Assembly: GCF_000295935.2 (NCBI RefSeq)
Contig: NZ_ALWO02000037.1
Span: 398,259-462,258 of the forward strand
Reading direction: 5' to 3'
Source: Indibacter alkaliphilus LW1
GTDB lineage: Bacteria; Bacteroidota; Bacteroidia; Cytophagales; Cyclobacteriaceae
DNA: 64,000 nucleotides
The stretch's first letter is position 1. Each line of letters begins with the position of its first letter. The notes under the pieces were generated by a model. That model ran no database searches, had not been told where the DNA came from, and saw nothing but the letters and a program-made list of their open reading frames with translations. This document shows, piece after piece, positions 16,915 through 25,814 of the stretch. Both the position numbers and the translations under genes were made by a program.

Positions 16915-17472
16915 ATGGAAACTCATGATTTTTTTGATCCTGTATTTTGGGAAAACTCAGACTCGTTTTTTCAAAAATATAACAATCAAAAAAAACTTAT
17001 CATTAAACTCCTAGAAGAGATTTCCAATGAATTTCCTGTAAAAAAACAAAGAGAATCAATACCCGGATCAAAAGGAAATAAAATTTTCCAAGGGTACAAC
17101 CTCAAAGGGAGGCCTTATCAGGTACTGGATATGGTAAGGCTTTTTGACAGAGGGGATGGAATTAACATTCGTGTCTTACATTGGGTGGGCAAAGGACTAT
17201 ATATTTTCTTGTATTTGGGTAAAAACCCTGCTTCTACCAAATTTTGGGATGAACATGAATATTTTCCTCTAAAAATGATTTTCAATGGAAAAACCTCTTT
17301 TGACTACCCCTTCATCCTTAAGAATTCTCAATCAATCAAAGGCAATATACTTGAATTAAAGGATAGAGAATATGTAGTTCTCTGGGAAAAAATACCAATA
17401 AGGACGAATTTTAAACATAACCTTGACAATATTAATTCTATGATTCAGACTATCTTGGATTATACTCACTAA
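16915..17472 (+). CDS. Conserved hypothetical protein coupled to FabH-like gene
   Basis: The 185-residue protein is not one I can assign to a named family. It is soluble, without signal peptide or membrane spans, and mixed alpha/beta. An N-terminal helical part (NQKKLIIKLLEEISNEFP) is followed by SKGNKIFQGYNLKGRPYQVLD, then strands such as VLHWVGKGLYIFLYLGKN and YVVLWEKIPI. The start codon follows the FabH-like stop with no gap, which suggests coupled translation and perhaps a shared role. Codon use resembles the neighbours. Confidence 0.75.
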   Translation: METHDFFDPVFWENSDSFFQKYNNQKKLIIKLLEEISNEFPVKKQRESIPGSKGNKIFQGYNLKGRPYQVLDMVRLFDRGDGINIRVLHWVGKGLYIFLYLGKNPASTKFWDEHEYFPLKMIFNGKTSFDYPFILKNSQSIKGNILELKDREYVVLWEKIPIRTNFKHNLDNINSMIQTILDYTH

Positions 17473-17557
17473 GTTTTTCAAATTTGGACAAATTAACCTA
17501 ATTTAGAACCGGCATGCGAAGATTTCGTAAGCTTATGCAAACAAAGATTTCCCATAT

Positions 17558-19150
17558 ATGAAATATATTTTTGGCATTCTGTCCTTGGTATTGATCACAT
17601 TCACATCCTGGGGGCAAGGCAATTCCAATGTAGTATCCATTTATAATGCAGATTCCACTTTGGTAGGAACAGGAATCATGAACAATGGAAGAATGGAGGG
17701 ATTGTGGAAATTTGAAAATCCCAAAACAGGACGACTTATCCAGACAATTACTTTCCGTTCTGGCAGTAGAGATGGCTTAGCAGTTGTTTTCCACAGTAAT
17801 GGAAACCGTCAACTGGAAGCAGAGTACCGAGACAATAAACTCAATGGCGTTTTTAGGGAATATGATATGACAGGTGCTATCATTTTAGACCGAGTATACA
17901 AGGACAGTGTCGCGGTAGGTTTATACAGGGAATTTTATGGACGTACAGGCCAACCTGATTTCTTCAATCCAAGGCAAGTAAAAGTAGAAGGACAATACGC
18001 AGACGGAAAGAAAAATGGTCGTTGGGTAACTTTTTACAATAATGGTGAGCCAGCTATTATTCAAAATTTCAATAATGGAGTTCAAGAAGGATCTTACCAG
18101 GAATTCTCAGTGGATGGAGATCTGTTAGTGACTATAAACTATCAAAATAACAGACCGCATGGAACCTTCACCCGGTATTCTTTTAATAAAATGGTAGAGG
18201 AAAGGGGAGAGTATAAAAATGGCCGAAGAATTGGGAAATGGGAAGCATTTTATCCAGGAACCAGGGTTTTAGAGTCCGAAAAACATTTTGATGACAACGG
18301 TAACAAAACAGGAGAGTGGAAATTTTTCTATGAAAATAGACGTCAGGCAAGAATTGAGCGATATGAAAACGATATTCCTGTTGGCGTTTGGGAGGAGTTT
18401 TTCCCCAACAGAACACTTTCAAAAAGAAAAACTTATGAATTGGGACTTCCTATTGGGAAATATGAAGAGTATCACTCCAACGGTAAAGTCTCAGTAGAAG
18501 GGCAATATAGAAATGGGGTCAAAGACGGCTTATGGAAAAATTATTTTCCAGAAGGTACCCTGTATTCTATCGGTGAATATAGAAATGACTTAAAAACAGG
18601 TCTTTGGAAGTATTTCAACAAAATCGGAATCCTAATTGCCGAAGGGGAGTATAGTCTGGGTTCTGAAAATGGCCAATGGTTCTATTATTATGATGGAGGA
18701 CAATTAAAATCCGTTGGAAGTTACTTTCTTGGCTTTGAAGAAGGCGTCTGGGGTTTGTTTTATGACAACAAACAACTCACACAAGAAGAATTCTGGAGCA
18801 ATGGTAGACTAATGAATGTGTCTGACTATTACACTTATGATGGTAGTGCTACCCTTGAAAAGGGCACACTGGAAGATGGGAAAGGTACAAGAATAACCTA
18901 TTACACTTCAGGGAAAAAAGAATCTGAGGGAAACTATGAAATGGGGAAGCCTGAAGGCACTTGGATTTATTACCATGAAAACGGAAATAAGGCGTCCGAA
19001 GGCAATATGGAAGACGGCAAGAAAGAAGGAGCTTGGAGGTACTACAATCTTAACGGAAGACTTGAACAAATTATAAACTTTAAAAATGATGAAATAGTCA
19101 CTGAAGAGGATGAAATGAGAAATGAAATTCAATTTAATTTCTCTAATTAA
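17558..19150 (+). CDS. Secreted MORN/YwqK-type repeat protein
   Basis: The 530-residue protein has a signal peptide of about 19 residues (ending TSWGQG). It then carries about twenty repeats of roughly 23 residues with the pattern G-x-Y-x-x-G-x-x-x-G-x-W-x-x-Y-x-x-N-G, as in GQYADGKKNGRWVTFYNNG and GQYRNGVKDGLWKNYFPEG. These are MORN-like repeats of the family named after YwqK. The automatic label 'toxin-antitoxin YwqK antitoxin' does not imply a toxin here. The repeats build an elongated beta-sheet and probably act in binding at the cell envelope. An acidic tail ends the protein. The small Lacal_2735 gene follows after about 40 bp. Confidence 0.85.
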   Translation: MKYIFGILSLVLITFTSWGQGNSNVVSIYNADSTLVGTGIMNNGRMEGLWKFENPKTGRLIQTITFRSGSRDGLAVVFHSNGNRQLEAEYRDNKLNGVFREYDMTGAIILDRVYKDSVAVGLYREFYGRTGQPDFFNPRQVKVEGQYADGKKNGRWVTFYNNGEPAIIQNFNNGVQEGSYQEFSVDGDLLVTINYQNNRPHGTFTRYSFNKMVEERGEYKNGRRIGKWEAFYPGTRVLESEKHFDDNGNKTGEWKFFYENRRQARIERYENDIPVGVWEEFFPNRTLSKRKTYELGLPIGKYEEYHSNGKVSVEGQYRNGVKDGLWKNYFPEGTLYSIGEYRNDLKTGLWKYFNKIGILIAEGEYSLGSENGQWFYYYDGGQLKSVGSYFLGFEEGVWGLFYDNKQLTQEEFWSNGRLMNVSDYYTYDGSATLEKGTLEDGKGTRITYYTSGKKESEGNYEMGKPEGTWIYYHENGNKASEGNMEDGKKEGAWRYYNLNGRLEQIINFKNDEIVTEEDEMRNEIQFNFSN

Positions 19151-19191
19151 ATGAACCATCCGTCCATTAATCAGTTACTTTTAAAAAAGGT

Positions 19192-19365
19192 ATGTTCGGA
19201 CTATTTAAGAAAAAGACTGAAGTAGAAAGACTTCAGGAAAAGTATAAAGAGTTATTGGAGAAGTCTCATAAGGTTTCTCATAGCAATAGGACAGAAGCAG
19301 ACAAGCTTATGGCTCAAGCGGATGAAATCGCACAGAAAATTGACCAGATAAAGAAAAACTACTAG
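19192..19365 (+). CDS. Lacal_2735 family small protein
   Basis: A 57-residue frame starts with MFGLFKKKTEVERLQEKY and continues as charged amphipathic helix, matching the Lacal_2735 family of very small Bacteroidota proteins of unknown function. The ATG is preceded by an AAAAAAGG sequence, and a strong terminator begins six bases after the stop. The N-terminal FGLFKK looks like a short membrane-binding amphipathic segment, and the rest resembles a coiled coil. It is the last gene of the run that starts at 13237. Confidence 0.8.
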   Translation: MFGLFKKKTEVERLQEKYKELLEKSHKVSHSNRTEADKLMAQADEIAQKIDQIKKNY

Positions 19366-19370
19366 AATGA

Positions 19371-19400
19371 AGCCAGCTAAGCAGCTGGCTTTTTTATTTT
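19371..19400 (+). terminator. Rho-independent terminator
   Basis: The 8-bp perfect stem AGCCAGCT/AGCTGGCT with an AAGC loop is followed by a run of T residues, right behind the Lacal_2735 gene. Confidence 0.9.
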
Positions 19401-19618
19401 TTTAAAAATTTGAGAAACTGTATCACACTACTGAAGATTTTTTTCCTAAAACCTTGAAAATCAGATCACGGTTTCATCAAATTCAAGTACTTTTTCTAGT
19501 AAAGAATAATTTTGCTAAAACGGTTTTGCTAATTTTTTATTCTAATTAATATAATTATTTCAAAACTATATTTCTTTTTTTAGCGTAAACCCAACTAAAC
19601 GCACAAAAACCTACAATT

Positions 19619-21070
19619 ATGAAAACTGCAATCCTATATCGAATAAGCATGGTACTTTTGCTAGGCATAGGTATCGCTCTGAGCAACAGAGCTCATGCAT
19701 CTCCATATCACACAGGCGTTTCATTTCAGGTCTTCTATAATGAGTTGTCACCCTTCGGCGACTGGGTTATGGACCCAAATCATGGGTACGTCTGGGTACC
19801 TTATGCAGAGGCTGGCTTTCAGCCTTACCTGACTAACGGGTATTGGACTATGACAAATTACGGAAACACCTGGGTTTCCAATTATGATTGGGGCTGGGCT
19901 CCTTTCCACTATGGGCGCTGGTTTTGGAGTGACTATTATGGCTGGGCCTGGGTGCCCGGATATGAGTGGGGACCAGCTTGGGTAAGTTGGAGAACCGGAG
20001 GTGGATTCTACGGTTGGGCTCCTCTTGGGCCAGGTATGCACGTGAATATCGCTATAAATATCCCCCACAGACATTGGGTATTCCTTCCTCAAAGGAGATT
20101 TAGAGCTAGATACTTTCACAGATATTTCGTTCCGAGCTATAATGTGGTCAATATATATAATAGGACTACGATCATCAACAACACCTATGTCTATAACAAT
20201 ACCACATATTATACAGGGCCGTCCAGAAATGAACTCCGGAGAGTTACCGGTAGAAATGTTCCAGTCTATAATGTCAGCAACTCCAATAGACCGGGCAGAG
20301 CAAACCTAAATAACAACAACCTGAGTTTATACAGACCTCAAATTGATAGATCAAGGACAGCGAATCAGGAAGCTAAACCCTCTAGGGCTTACACAGCAGA
20401 AGAATATAGACAAAGACCAGAAACCAGAAGCAGGCTAAACAATTCTGCTCAAAACAACCGTAATGATCGCGCGCTTCAAAATCCCGGATCGGCTACAAGA
20501 TCAAACAGCCAAGCCACAAGGGCACAAGGCAACACTTCTCAGCAAAACAGAATTGCTACATCTCCTAATAGATCAGCAAATCAGTCCAGAAATGCAACTA
20601 TGGGAACGAGATCTAATAGTGAAATTAACAATCATGCTGTCACTTCACCATCCCATAGGTCCAATAGCAATGTCCAAACTGGAAGAAGCCAAAGAAGTAA
20701 TGCTCCTGCGGTCAACAATTCCAGAAATACAACAAGACAAAGCAATCCGGCCATGAGAAGTGGGTCAGCAAATAGGCAAAGTTCTCCAGCTGTTAGAAGT
20801 GGATCATCTAATCGAAGCAACAATCCATCAGTAAGAAGTGGGGCATCTACGCGACAAAATAGCCCTGCTGTAAGGAATAGTGCTCCAAGTAGACAAAGTT
20901 CTCCAGCGGTGAGATCTGGTTCTTCAAATAGAAGCAATAGTCCTTCGGTAAGATCTGGATCTTCGAGTAGGCAGAGTTCTCCGGCTGTCAGGTCTACTCC
21001 AAGCAGAAGCTCTTCTTCAGGAAATACATCGAGGCAAGGGTCAAGCAGAGGCAGCAGAGGAGGTAACTAA
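19619..21070 (+). CDS. Secreted DUF6600 protein with Ser/Arg/Asn-rich repeat tail
   Basis: The 483-residue protein has a signal peptide of about 27 residues (ending AHASP). A Trp/Gly/Tyr-rich domain covers about residues 35-160, with repeated patterns such as GDWVMDPNHGYVWVP, GRWFWSDYYGWAWVPG and WGPAWVSWRTGG, the hallmark of DUF6600. An aromatic, basic stretch follows (residues 140-200), then a long low-complexity tail rich in Ser, Arg, Asn and Gln. Residues 376-466 are seven exact 13-residue repeats. The mature protein is strongly basic and probably envelope-associated. Function is unknown. It is a single-gene transcript with a terminator behind it. Confidence 0.82.
   Translation: MKTAILYRISMVLLLGIGIALSNRAHASPYHTGVSFQVFYNELSPFGDWVMDPNHGYVWVPYAEAGFQPYLTNGYWTMTNYGNTWVSNYDWGWAPFHYGRWFWSDYYGWAWVPGYEWGPAWVSWRTGGGFYGWAPLGPGMHVNIAINIPHRHWVFLPQRRFRARYFHRYFVPSYNVVNIYNRTTIINNTYVYNNTTYYTGPSRNELRRVTGRNVPVYNVSNSNRPGRANLNNNNLSLYRPQIDRSRTANQEAKPSRAYTAEEYRQRPETRSRLNNSAQNNRNDRALQNPGSATRSNSQATRAQGNTSQQNRIATSPNRSANQSRNATMGTRSNSEINNHAVTSPSHRSNSNVQTGRSQRSNAPAVNNSRNTTRQSNPAMRSGSANRQSSPAVRSGSSNRSNNPSVRSGASTRQNSPAVRNSAPSRQSSPAVRSGSSNRSNSPSVRSGSSSRQSSPAVRSTPSRSSSSGNTSRQGSSRGSRGGN
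20744..21016 (+). repeat. Seven tandem 39-bp coding repeats
   Basis: Seven units of exactly 39 bp encode 13-residue repeats of the form SPAVRSGSSNRSN / SPSVRSGSSSRQS. Neighbouring units tend to alternate RSN and RQS endings, giving a higher-order period of 78 bp. They encode residues 376-466 of the DUF6600 protein. Confidence 0.9.
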
Positions 21071-21081
21071 ACCCTAAGAAA

Positions 21082-21110
21082 AAAAGACCATTCAGATTGA
21101 ATGGTCTTTT
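21082..21110 (+). terminator. Rho-independent terminator
   Basis: A 13-bp perfect stem (AAAAGACCATTCA/TGAATGGTCTTTT) with a GAT loop lies 12 bp after the DUF6600 stop codon. Confidence 0.9.
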
Positions 21111-21257
21111 ATTCATTTACAGAAAAAATAAAAGCACTACCCGACAATGAATAAAAAAAATTCTAAGGACCCACCAAAATATTTATAATTGTCTATTTTT
21201 TTGTTTAAGCCCTTTTGTAATTCTTTAAAAAATCACTTAATTGTTTGAAATTTTGCT

Positions 21258-22499
21258 ATGAACCTAATCAACCCAAAAAAAGCCCTCGATAAGACCGGTG
21301 GTGTAGTAGAAACCAAAAGCTACATCAATAAACTTAAATTAATCAAGAACCTCTATACCAAAGGGAGTAATACAGCCGGTGAAATGTGTAACGAAGTAGG
21401 AATAAGCCTACCTACAGTGAATTCACTACTGAGTGACTTGATGAGCTCAGGAGAAATAATCAAACATGGCCGGGCTGAATCTCAGGGAGGAAGAAAACCC
21501 GACCTCTACCGGCTTTCAGATGACTCATTTTATATTATATCAGTAGATATCAATAAATTCCGGACAAGGGTAGCCATTTATAATAGCCTAAATAAAGCCA
21601 TCACTACTGCTGAAATACTCAAGCAGCAACTGAATAATGAAAGAGAAACTTTTGATGCTATTTGTGATTTTGTGATCAGGCATAAAGAAAAATCAGGACT
21701 TGAGGACAGTAAAATAATTGCAGTAGGAATTTCGATGCCAGGCTTGATAGATTCTGTCAACGGCATCAACCATACTTATTTGAAATTCGGAAAAAAGAGC
21801 CTGGTTGAAAATTTTGAAGCAAAATTTGGAAGGCAGGTATATCTTGAAAACGATGCCCGGGCTATGACCTTGGCTGAATTCAAGTTTGGTCAAAATGAAT
21901 CCTACAAAAACGTTCTGGGAATATTTATAGGTTGGGGAATCGGAATTGGGATAATTATAGATGGTAAACTATACCATGGAGCCACCGGGTTTGCAGGTGA
22001 GTTCAGCCACTCCCCCATTTTTGAAAGCCTTGACACCAATACGATCAATAAAAATACAAGCCTGGAAACAATAGCCTCAGGAACGGCTATTGTAAAAATG
22101 GCTAATCAAGCTATTCAGCTGGATGAGGATTCAATCCTTGCGCGAATGGCAAAAGAGAACAATAATGAAATAGAACCAGCCCTTGTGGTAGAAGCCGCAC
22201 TTTCAGGAGATCAGAGAGCCATAACAATTTTATCTGAAGCAGGTCTTTTTTTGGGTAGAGGAATCTCCATCTTAATTCAATTGTTGAATCCGGAGCTTAT
22301 TATTCTAGGAGGCTCAATTGCAGAAGCCAAACAGTATCTGACTATTCCAATTCAGCAAGCACTAAACATCTATAGTATGCCCAAAACCCGCGAAAGCACC
22401 GAATTGGTTATCTACAAGCTTGGGAAAGAAGTTGGATTACTTGGAGGAGTCGCTGTCGTAAACGAAAAGATATTTGAGGATATCTTTGATTCGTATTAA
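21258..22499 (+). CDS. ROK family transcriptional regulator (NagC/XylR type)
   Basis: The 413-residue protein has an N-terminal winged helix-turn-helix (about residues 25-85: IKNLYTKGSNTAGEMCNEVGISLPTVNSLLSDL) and a ROK sugar-kinase-like domain. The ROK part has IAVGISMPGLIDS, the LENDARAMTLAE motif, GWGIGIGIIIDGKLYHG and GEFSHSPIF. The cysteine cluster that normally follows GE(F)GH and binds zinc is absent; the sequence runs straight to the next helix. It may therefore sense ligand differently or be structurally altered. Likely a repressor controlling the two genes 33 bp downstream or the sugar locus nearby (inference). Confidence 0.86.
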   Translation: MNLINPKKALDKTGGVVETKSYINKLKLIKNLYTKGSNTAGEMCNEVGISLPTVNSLLSDLMSSGEIIKHGRAESQGGRKPDLYRLSDDSFYIISVDINKFRTRVAIYNSLNKAITTAEILKQQLNNERETFDAICDFVIRHKEKSGLEDSKIIAVGISMPGLIDSVNGINHTYLKFGKKSLVENFEAKFGRQVYLENDARAMTLAEFKFGQNESYKNVLGIFIGWGIGIGIIIDGKLYHGATGFAGEFSHSPIFESLDTNTINKNTSLETIASGTAIVKMANQAIQLDEDSILARMAKENNNEIEPALVVEAALSGDQRAITILSEAGLFLGRGISILIQLLNPELIILGGSIAEAKQYLTIPIQQALNIYSMPKTRESTELVIYKLGKEVGLLGGVAVVNEKIFEDIFDSY

Positions 22500-22532
22500 A
22501 TTGAAATAGACTAACCAAGCCACTTTACAAGT

Positions 22533-25500
22533 ATGAAGTTCAAACTGACCATATTGGCTTTTTTTCTTACTACTTGCACGATATGCATTCGGGGAAATGC
22601 TCAGGAAAAAGGTGGAAAACCTAAATTTGAGTCAATATCACATAGAAAATCCGGAATCACTTTTAATAATAAGCTCACAGAAGACAGGAACAACAATATC
22701 CTGACCTATGAATATTTCTATAACGGAGGAGGAGTTGCAGTAGGAGATTTTAACAATGATGGTTTGGAAGATGTGTTTTTTACAGGAAACATGTCCGAAA
22801 ACAAGCTTTATTTGAACTTGGGAGACTTCAAGTTTAAGGATATTACCAAATCATCAGGAGTAGGAGGCAAAAACTCATGGACAACAGGGGTCAGTGTTGC
22901 CGATATCAATGGGGACGGTCTATTGGACATATATGTCTGCTATTCGGGAAATGGAAACCTTGAAAGTAGGAGAAACGAATTGTATATCAATCAGGGGAAT
23001 CTGACTTTTATAGAATCAGCAAAGACCTATGGATTGGATGATCCTTCTAATTCTACCCAAGCCCTCTTCTTTGATTTTGACAATGACGGAGATCTAGACC
23101 TTTTCCTTCTCAACCATCATATTGAGGTAATCAATGAAATTGAGTTTGATGAAGCAAGGGGCAAACGTCATCCTTTTGCGGGAGACAAGCTTTTCAGAAA
23201 TGACAATGGCAAGTTTGTAGATATCAGTGAAGAAGCCGGTATTAAAGGTTCTTCCTTAGGTTTTGGTTTAGGTGTAACAGCCTCTGACATCAATGGAGAC
23301 GGATTTATTGATCTTTATGTCAGCAATGATTACATAGAGCCGGACTACCTTTACATCAACAATGGGGATGGTACTTTTACAGATATGCTGACTGAATACC
23401 TTCAGCATATTTCACATTTTTCCATGGGATTGGATATCGCAGACGTCAATAATGACGGTCTTGTGGACATTTTCACACTGGATATGTTGCCAGAAGACAA
23501 CAAAAGGCAAAAGCTCCTTTATGGGCCTGAAAACTATGAACAATATGCCCTGATGGTCAACCGGGGTTTTTACCACCAAAATATGCGCAACATGCTGCAC
23601 CTGAATCATGGAGAGGGTGTGTTCAGTGAAATCGGTCAATTAGCAGGGATTTCCAACACAGACTGGAGCTGGTCTGCTTTGCTTTTCGATGCTACAAACA
23701 GTGGTTTCAAAGACCTATTTGTTAGCAACGGGTATTACAGGGATTATACCAACCGTGATTTTTTAAAATACAAAGGAGATTATTATTTCAAATCTGCTGT
23801 GGCTGGAGAAAAAGCTGATACGCTTCATTTGGTTACCTCGATGAGTTCGACACCGATTCCAAATTACTTTTTTGAAAATAACGGAAATCTGCAGTTTAGA
23901 GACAAATCAGAAAACTGGGGGTTTTCCCAGGCAAATTTCTCAAGTGGAGCGGCCTATGTAGACTTAGATAACGATGGCAACCTAGACCTAATCGTCAGCA
24001 ACATCAATCAACCTGCTTCAATATTTAGAAATACCGGAAATGAGACTAAAAATTTTCTGAAAATCCAACTGAAAGGTGAACATGAGAATACGGCGGGGAT
24101 AGGCAGTAAAGTATTTGTTTACACCAATTCTAACTTACTTTATCAGGAACAAATGCCTATAAGGGGGTTTCAGTCTTCAGTTTCTCAAACACTTCATTTT
24201 GGACTGGGAGGTTCAAAAATAGATTCTGTAAAGGTTGTTTGGCCCACAGGAAAAGTGAATCTTATAACAAGTCCAGAGATCAATACTACACTACTTTTAG
24301 AAGAATCTAAAGGAGTTTTCAAAAACAAGATAAAAGAAGCTAAAAGGAAAGTATTCTCAACATCCGAAATTGAATTTCACTTTCGACATGAAGAGTATGG
24401 GTTCAATGATTTCAAAAGACAACCGCTTTTATTGGAGATGCCCAGCTACATTGGGCCAATTATGGTTGCCGGGGACATCAATGGCAATGGCAAAGAAGAA
24501 ATTTACATTGGAGGATCTAAAGGTTACCCTGGAAAATTATTTGAATGGAAAGGAGGAAAATGGACTCCCATTGAAAGTTTCTTAGTGGATGAGGAGTTTA
24601 CTGATTCAGACGCTGTATTTTTTGATGCAAATGGAGATGGACACCTCGATCTGTATATTTCCAGTGGTGGATATCATGATTATCTAAGTACAGATGAATC
24701 GCTGCAAGACAGGCTCTACATCAATGATGGCAATGGAAATTTGACAAGACAACATGGTCAACTGCCAAGAATCCGCTCTTCCTCTTCAAAAGTCCTGGTA
24801 GCAGATTTTAACGGAGATGGTTTTCCAGACTTATTCGTAGCAGGAAGGATTGTTCCAGGAAGATATCCCCTTTCTCCTAAAAGTTATATATTAATCAATG
24901 ACGGAAAAGGGAGTTTCAGGGATGCCACCAAAGCTTACCTTCCTGATGATGGAGTGTTGGGGATGATCACTGACGCCAAAGGTATGGACATCAATAAGGA
25001 CGGGTATCCGGATTTGGTTTTGGTGGGTGAGTATATGCCAATTACATTTTTAATAAATCAGAATGGTCAGAAATTTGAAAATCAAACCACTTCTATTTTA
25101 CCAAATAGCCCAAAAGGATGGTGGAGAAAAATTGAATCTGCAGACTTTACAAATGACGGAACATTGGATTTGTTGGTAGGAAACTTTGGTTTGAATTCCC
25201 AATTTTCACCAAATTCAAAAGAACCTTTGACTCTTTACTTTGGGGATTTTGATGAAAACTCCTCCATAGACCCTATTCTGACCTCTTTCATCCGGGGCAA
25301 AGCTTATCCATTTCCAAGTAGGGATGAATTATTAGATCAGATGTACAGCCTAAGAAGTAAGTTTACGGATTACGAATCCTATGCTATTGCTACTATAGAG
25401 AAGGTGTTGGGTAGGGATGCAATGAAAAGCGCATCCACACTAGAGGTAACTGAGTTGAATACAGTTTTTCTAGAGCAGGTCAATGGAAAGTTTGAAATAA

Positions 25501-25814
25501 GAGAACTCCCCGTAGAAGCCCAATTTGCACCGGTAAATGCAATTCATGTATTGGATTATGACGGTGACGGGAACCTTGATTTTCTACTTGCAGGAAATCA
25601 ATCCAGAATTAGACTTAGACTTGGAGTGATTGATGCCAGTTTAGGTCAGCTATTTAAAGGGGATGGGGAAGGAAATTTCAAATATATACCACAGATCGAG
25701 TCAGGTCTCAATATCAAAGGAGATGTAAAATCCATCTTAAGCTTGCCTTCCGATCCAAAATCACTTTATTTTGGAATAAATCATGATCAGGTTAAAGTTT
25801 TGGAATTCAAATAA
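22533..25814 (+). CDS. Secreted VCBS/FG-GAP repeat protein with ASPIC/UnbV domain
   Basis: The 1093-residue protein has a signal peptide of about 23 residues and two sets of FG-GAP/VCBS propeller repeats. These show calcium-loop motifs such as GDFNNDGLEDVFFTG, DINGDGLLDIYV, DFDNDGDLDLFL, DFNGDGFPDLFVAG and DYDGDGNLDFLLAG. Between the sets (about residues 525-590) is an ASPIC/UnbV-type domain: GIGSKVFVYTNSN, IRGFQSSVSQTLHFGLG, SVKVVWPTGK. Such proteins are exported and linked to carbohydrate loci in Bacteroidota, but their biochemical role is unsettled. The next gene starts at the base after its stop, so the two products probably act together. Confidence 0.88.
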   Translation: MKFKLTILAFFLTTCTICIRGNAQEKGGKPKFESISHRKSGITFNNKLTEDRNNNILTYEYFYNGGGVAVGDFNNDGLEDVFFTGNMSENKLYLNLGDFKFKDITKSSGVGGKNSWTTGVSVADINGDGLLDIYVCYSGNGNLESRRNELYINQGNLTFIESAKTYGLDDPSNSTQALFFDFDNDGDLDLFLLNHHIEVINEIEFDEARGKRHPFAGDKLFRNDNGKFVDISEEAGIKGSSLGFGLGVTASDINGDGFIDLYVSNDYIEPDYLYINNGDGTFTDMLTEYLQHISHFSMGLDIADVNNDGLVDIFTLDMLPEDNKRQKLLYGPENYEQYALMVNRGFYHQNMRNMLHLNHGEGVFSEIGQLAGISNTDWSWSALLFDATNSGFKDLFVSNGYYRDYTNRDFLKYKGDYYFKSAVAGEKADTLHLVTSMSSTPIPNYFFENNGNLQFRDKSENWGFSQANFSSGAAYVDLDNDGNLDLIVSNINQPASIFRNTGNETKNFLKIQLKGEHENTAGIGSKVFVYTNSNLLYQEQMPIRGFQSSVSQTLHFGLGGSKIDSVKVVWPTGKVNLITSPEINTTLLLEESKGVFKNKIKEAKRKVFSTSEIEFHFRHEEYGFNDFKRQPLLLEMPSYIGPIMVAGDINGNGKEEIYIGGSKGYPGKLFEWKGGKWTPIESFLVDEEFTDSDAVFFDANGDGHLDLYISSGGYHDYLSTDESLQDRLYINDGNGNLTRQHGQLPRIRSSSSKVLVADFNGDGFPDLFVAGRIVPGRYPLSPKSYILINDGKGSFRDATKAYLPDDGVLGMITDAKGMDINKDGYPDLVLVGEYMPITFLINQNGQKFENQTTSILPNSPKGWWRKIESADFTNDGTLDLLVGNFGLNSQFSPNSKEPLTLYFGDFDENSSIDPILTSFIRGKAYPFPSRDELLDQMYSLRSKFTDYESYAIATIEKVLGRDAMKSASTLEVTELNTVFLEQVNGKFEIRELPVEAQFAPVNAIHVLDYDGDGNLDFLLAGNQSRIRLRLGVIDASLGQLFKGDGEGNFKYIPQIESGLNIKGDVKSILSLPSDPKSLYFGINHDQVKVLEFK

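Noticed and set aside
17558-19150. YwqK repeat protein as an antitoxin of a toxin-antitoxin system
   Set aside because: The protein is exported and no toxin gene is adjacent; the family name is historical.
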